This document shows, one piece after another, positions 63,248-64,000 of a stretch of 64,000 bases of DNA. Numbering within the stretch: position 1 is the first letter of the stretch; each line of letters begins with the position of its first letter. Both the position numbers and the translations under genes were made by a program. A model generated the notes under the pieces. The model had not been told where the DNA came from, ran no database searches, and saw only the letters and a program-made list of their open reading frames with translations. This DNA comes from Oscillospiraceae bacterium (GTDB lineage Bacteria; Bacillota; Clostridia; Oscillospirales; Ruminococcaceae): contig JAGBCL010000014.1 in assembly GCA_018110825.1 (NCBI GenBank), forward strand, positions 90,467-154,466, in the 5' to 3' direction.

Positions 63248-63804
63248 TGTTCTATCACGCTTCTTCTGTTAAAGGCATAAAAACACTTGAACCGAGAATT
63301 TCAAACCACGATCTTCCCTTGATTTATTTTTCTGAAAAAAGAGAAAATGTTCTTGTATATTTAAGCAATGCGGTTGAAAAATTCTGCAAGGAAACAGGCT
63401 TTAACTATTCGGGTGTATGGCATAAATGGGCAAGCTATGGCTTTGACAAAGATGGCATTCTTAATCTTGAAGAATATTACCCAAACGCTTTAATCGACAC
63501 ATACAAAGGTGTGTCGGGGTATATTTATTCTGCCGAAAACGTTAATAATTCTGGCGATACAATAAACATTCCCTATGCAGTTACTTCAAGAGAGAAGGTT
63601 ACTGTTTCAGGTTGCGAATTCATTGAAGATGCATATGAGGAAATTATTAAAGCCGAAGAAAACAGTCTTATCAGAATTACGCGTTATGAGCAATTAAGCA
63701 AGGCTAAGCTCAAATGGATTGCTGACACAATGAAACGTGAATATGAAGAAGCCAGTGAACATCCCGAATACAGATATTTTATTGAGAATAAGTTTGGAGT
63801 TTAA
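63247..63804 (+). CDS. Unknown protein, possibly ADP-ribosyltransferase-like fold
   Basis: 185 residues. The opening MFYHASSVKGIKTLEPRISN followed by LPLIYFSEKRENVLVYLSNA resembles the YHxS...L.P....VYFS pattern of small ADP-ribosyltransferase/Arr/KptA-like domains. The rest is not recognised, and a clear H-Y-E triad is not proved. ATG overlaps the HAD stop (TAATG). The call is tentative. Confidence 0.6.
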   Translation: MFYHASSVKGIKTLEPRISNHDLPLIYFSEKRENVLVYLSNAVEKFCKETGFNYSGVWHKWASYGFDKDGILNLEEYYPNALIDTYKGVSGYIYSAENVNNSGDTINIPYAVTSREKVTVSGCEFIEDAYEEIIKAEENSLIRITRYEQLSKAKLKWIADTMKREYEEASEHPEYRYFIENKFGV

Positions 63805-63828
63805 GAAATCGAACTATAAAACCCGACC

Positions 63829-63846
63829 GCCTTATCACCATAAGGC
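63829..63846. other. Short hairpin before the AraC-type gene
   Basis: GCCTTAT-CACC-ATAAGGC, perfect 7-bp stem, no U-tract; in the leader of the next gene. Confidence 0.45.
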
Positions 63847-63870
63847 AAGAATGAAAAGTGAGGTGGTAAA

Positions 63871-64000
63871 ATGCACAGAATTATCAATATGTACCATCCG
63901 ATAACAGCCACACCTTTTACTGATAATGACACCTATTGCGAAATTCTGCCTTGTGAAGCTTTACGGCCATATGTAAGGTGTTTCTGGGGTACGAAAAATC
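63871..64000 (+). CDS. AraC-family regulator N-terminus (cut by window edge)
   Basis: Only 43 codons are visible. The sequence ILPCEALRPYVRCFWGT matches the start of AraC regulators with a DUF6597-type sensor domain (LxPYVRCFWG). The HTH half is outside the window. The start has a GAGGTGG ribosome-binding site. It may control the preceding enzymes or be unrelated. Confidence 0.6.
   Translation, partial: MHRIINMYHPITATPFTDNDTYCEILPCEALRPYVRCFWGTKN

Noticed and set aside
1-64000. tRNA and rRNA genes
   Set aside because: No cloverleaf with TTCGA-type T-loop or rRNA stretch was seen in the intergenic regions.

Overview
The window reads as a low-GC, Gram-positive, spore-forming clostridium, most like a Ruminococcus-type member of the Oscillospiraceae. 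The evidence is a sporulation sigma operon (spoIIGA-sigE-sigG), a SpoIIQ-like forespore peptidase, SepF/DivIVA/YlmH division genes, a leucine T-box, a type III (GlnN) glutamine synthetase, strong GGAGG ribosome-binding sites and TTGACA-17-TATAAT promoters. About 54 kb is ordinary chromosome. The stretch from about 54.1 to at least 61.4 kb looks like an integrated mobilizable element.

Layout. 1-11.4 kb (minus strand): division and RNA/DNA maintenance genes (divIVA partial, ylmH, sepF, yggS, HlyD-like, hfq, miaA, mutL, mutS, ylbF-like, miaB). 11.5-17.8 kb: a small membrane protein, then on the plus strand the replication-initiation pair dnaD/dnaC-like, cheV, and the sporulation block spoIIGA-sigE-sigG. 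17.8-22.3 kb (minus): acetyltransferase and polyamine transporter potABCD. 22.4-33.5 kb: M18 aminopeptidase, lytic transglycosylase, coaE, tsaC, prfA, an S1-domain protein, rarA, glyA and a Nudix hydrolase. 33.6-41.3 kb (minus): glnN behind an attenuator-type leader, a methionine-gamma-lyase-like enzyme, acetyltransferase, two M42 peptidases and murD. 41.4-54.0 kb: SpoVB-like flippase, DUF2185 protein, T-box-controlled leuA, PrsA-like lipoprotein, amidase, ddl, murI, DUF1934, argS, two membrane proteins and the SpoIIQ-like protein.

54.1-61.4 kb: a large serine recombinase, a DUF6809 protein, two tandem SpoVG paralogues, a GrpB-family protein, about 0.5 kb of hairpin-rich gene-free DNA, iteron-like repeats, a three-copy array of 78-nt hairpin repeats with its own promoter and terminator, an oriT-like palindrome pair and a MobV-type relaxase with a hendecad coiled coil. 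61.5-64 kb: a run of small enzymes (YdcF, pyroglutamyl-peptidase-like, HAD, ADP-ribosyltransferase-like) and the start of an AraC-type regulator; whether these belong to the element cannot be decided here.

The most interesting non-coding signals are: (1) the 78-nt repeat array before the relaxase, whose stems covary between copies while the 7-nt loop is invariant; (2) long hairpins that bury the ribosome-binding sites of sigG and the SpoIIQ-like gene, with apparent forespore promoters placed so that only their own transcripts would escape the hairpin; (3) an ANTAR-like hexaloop overlapping a terminator in front of glnN; (4) the 57.6-58.05 kb structured region. All of these come from reading the sequence by eye; no database search or folding program was run.
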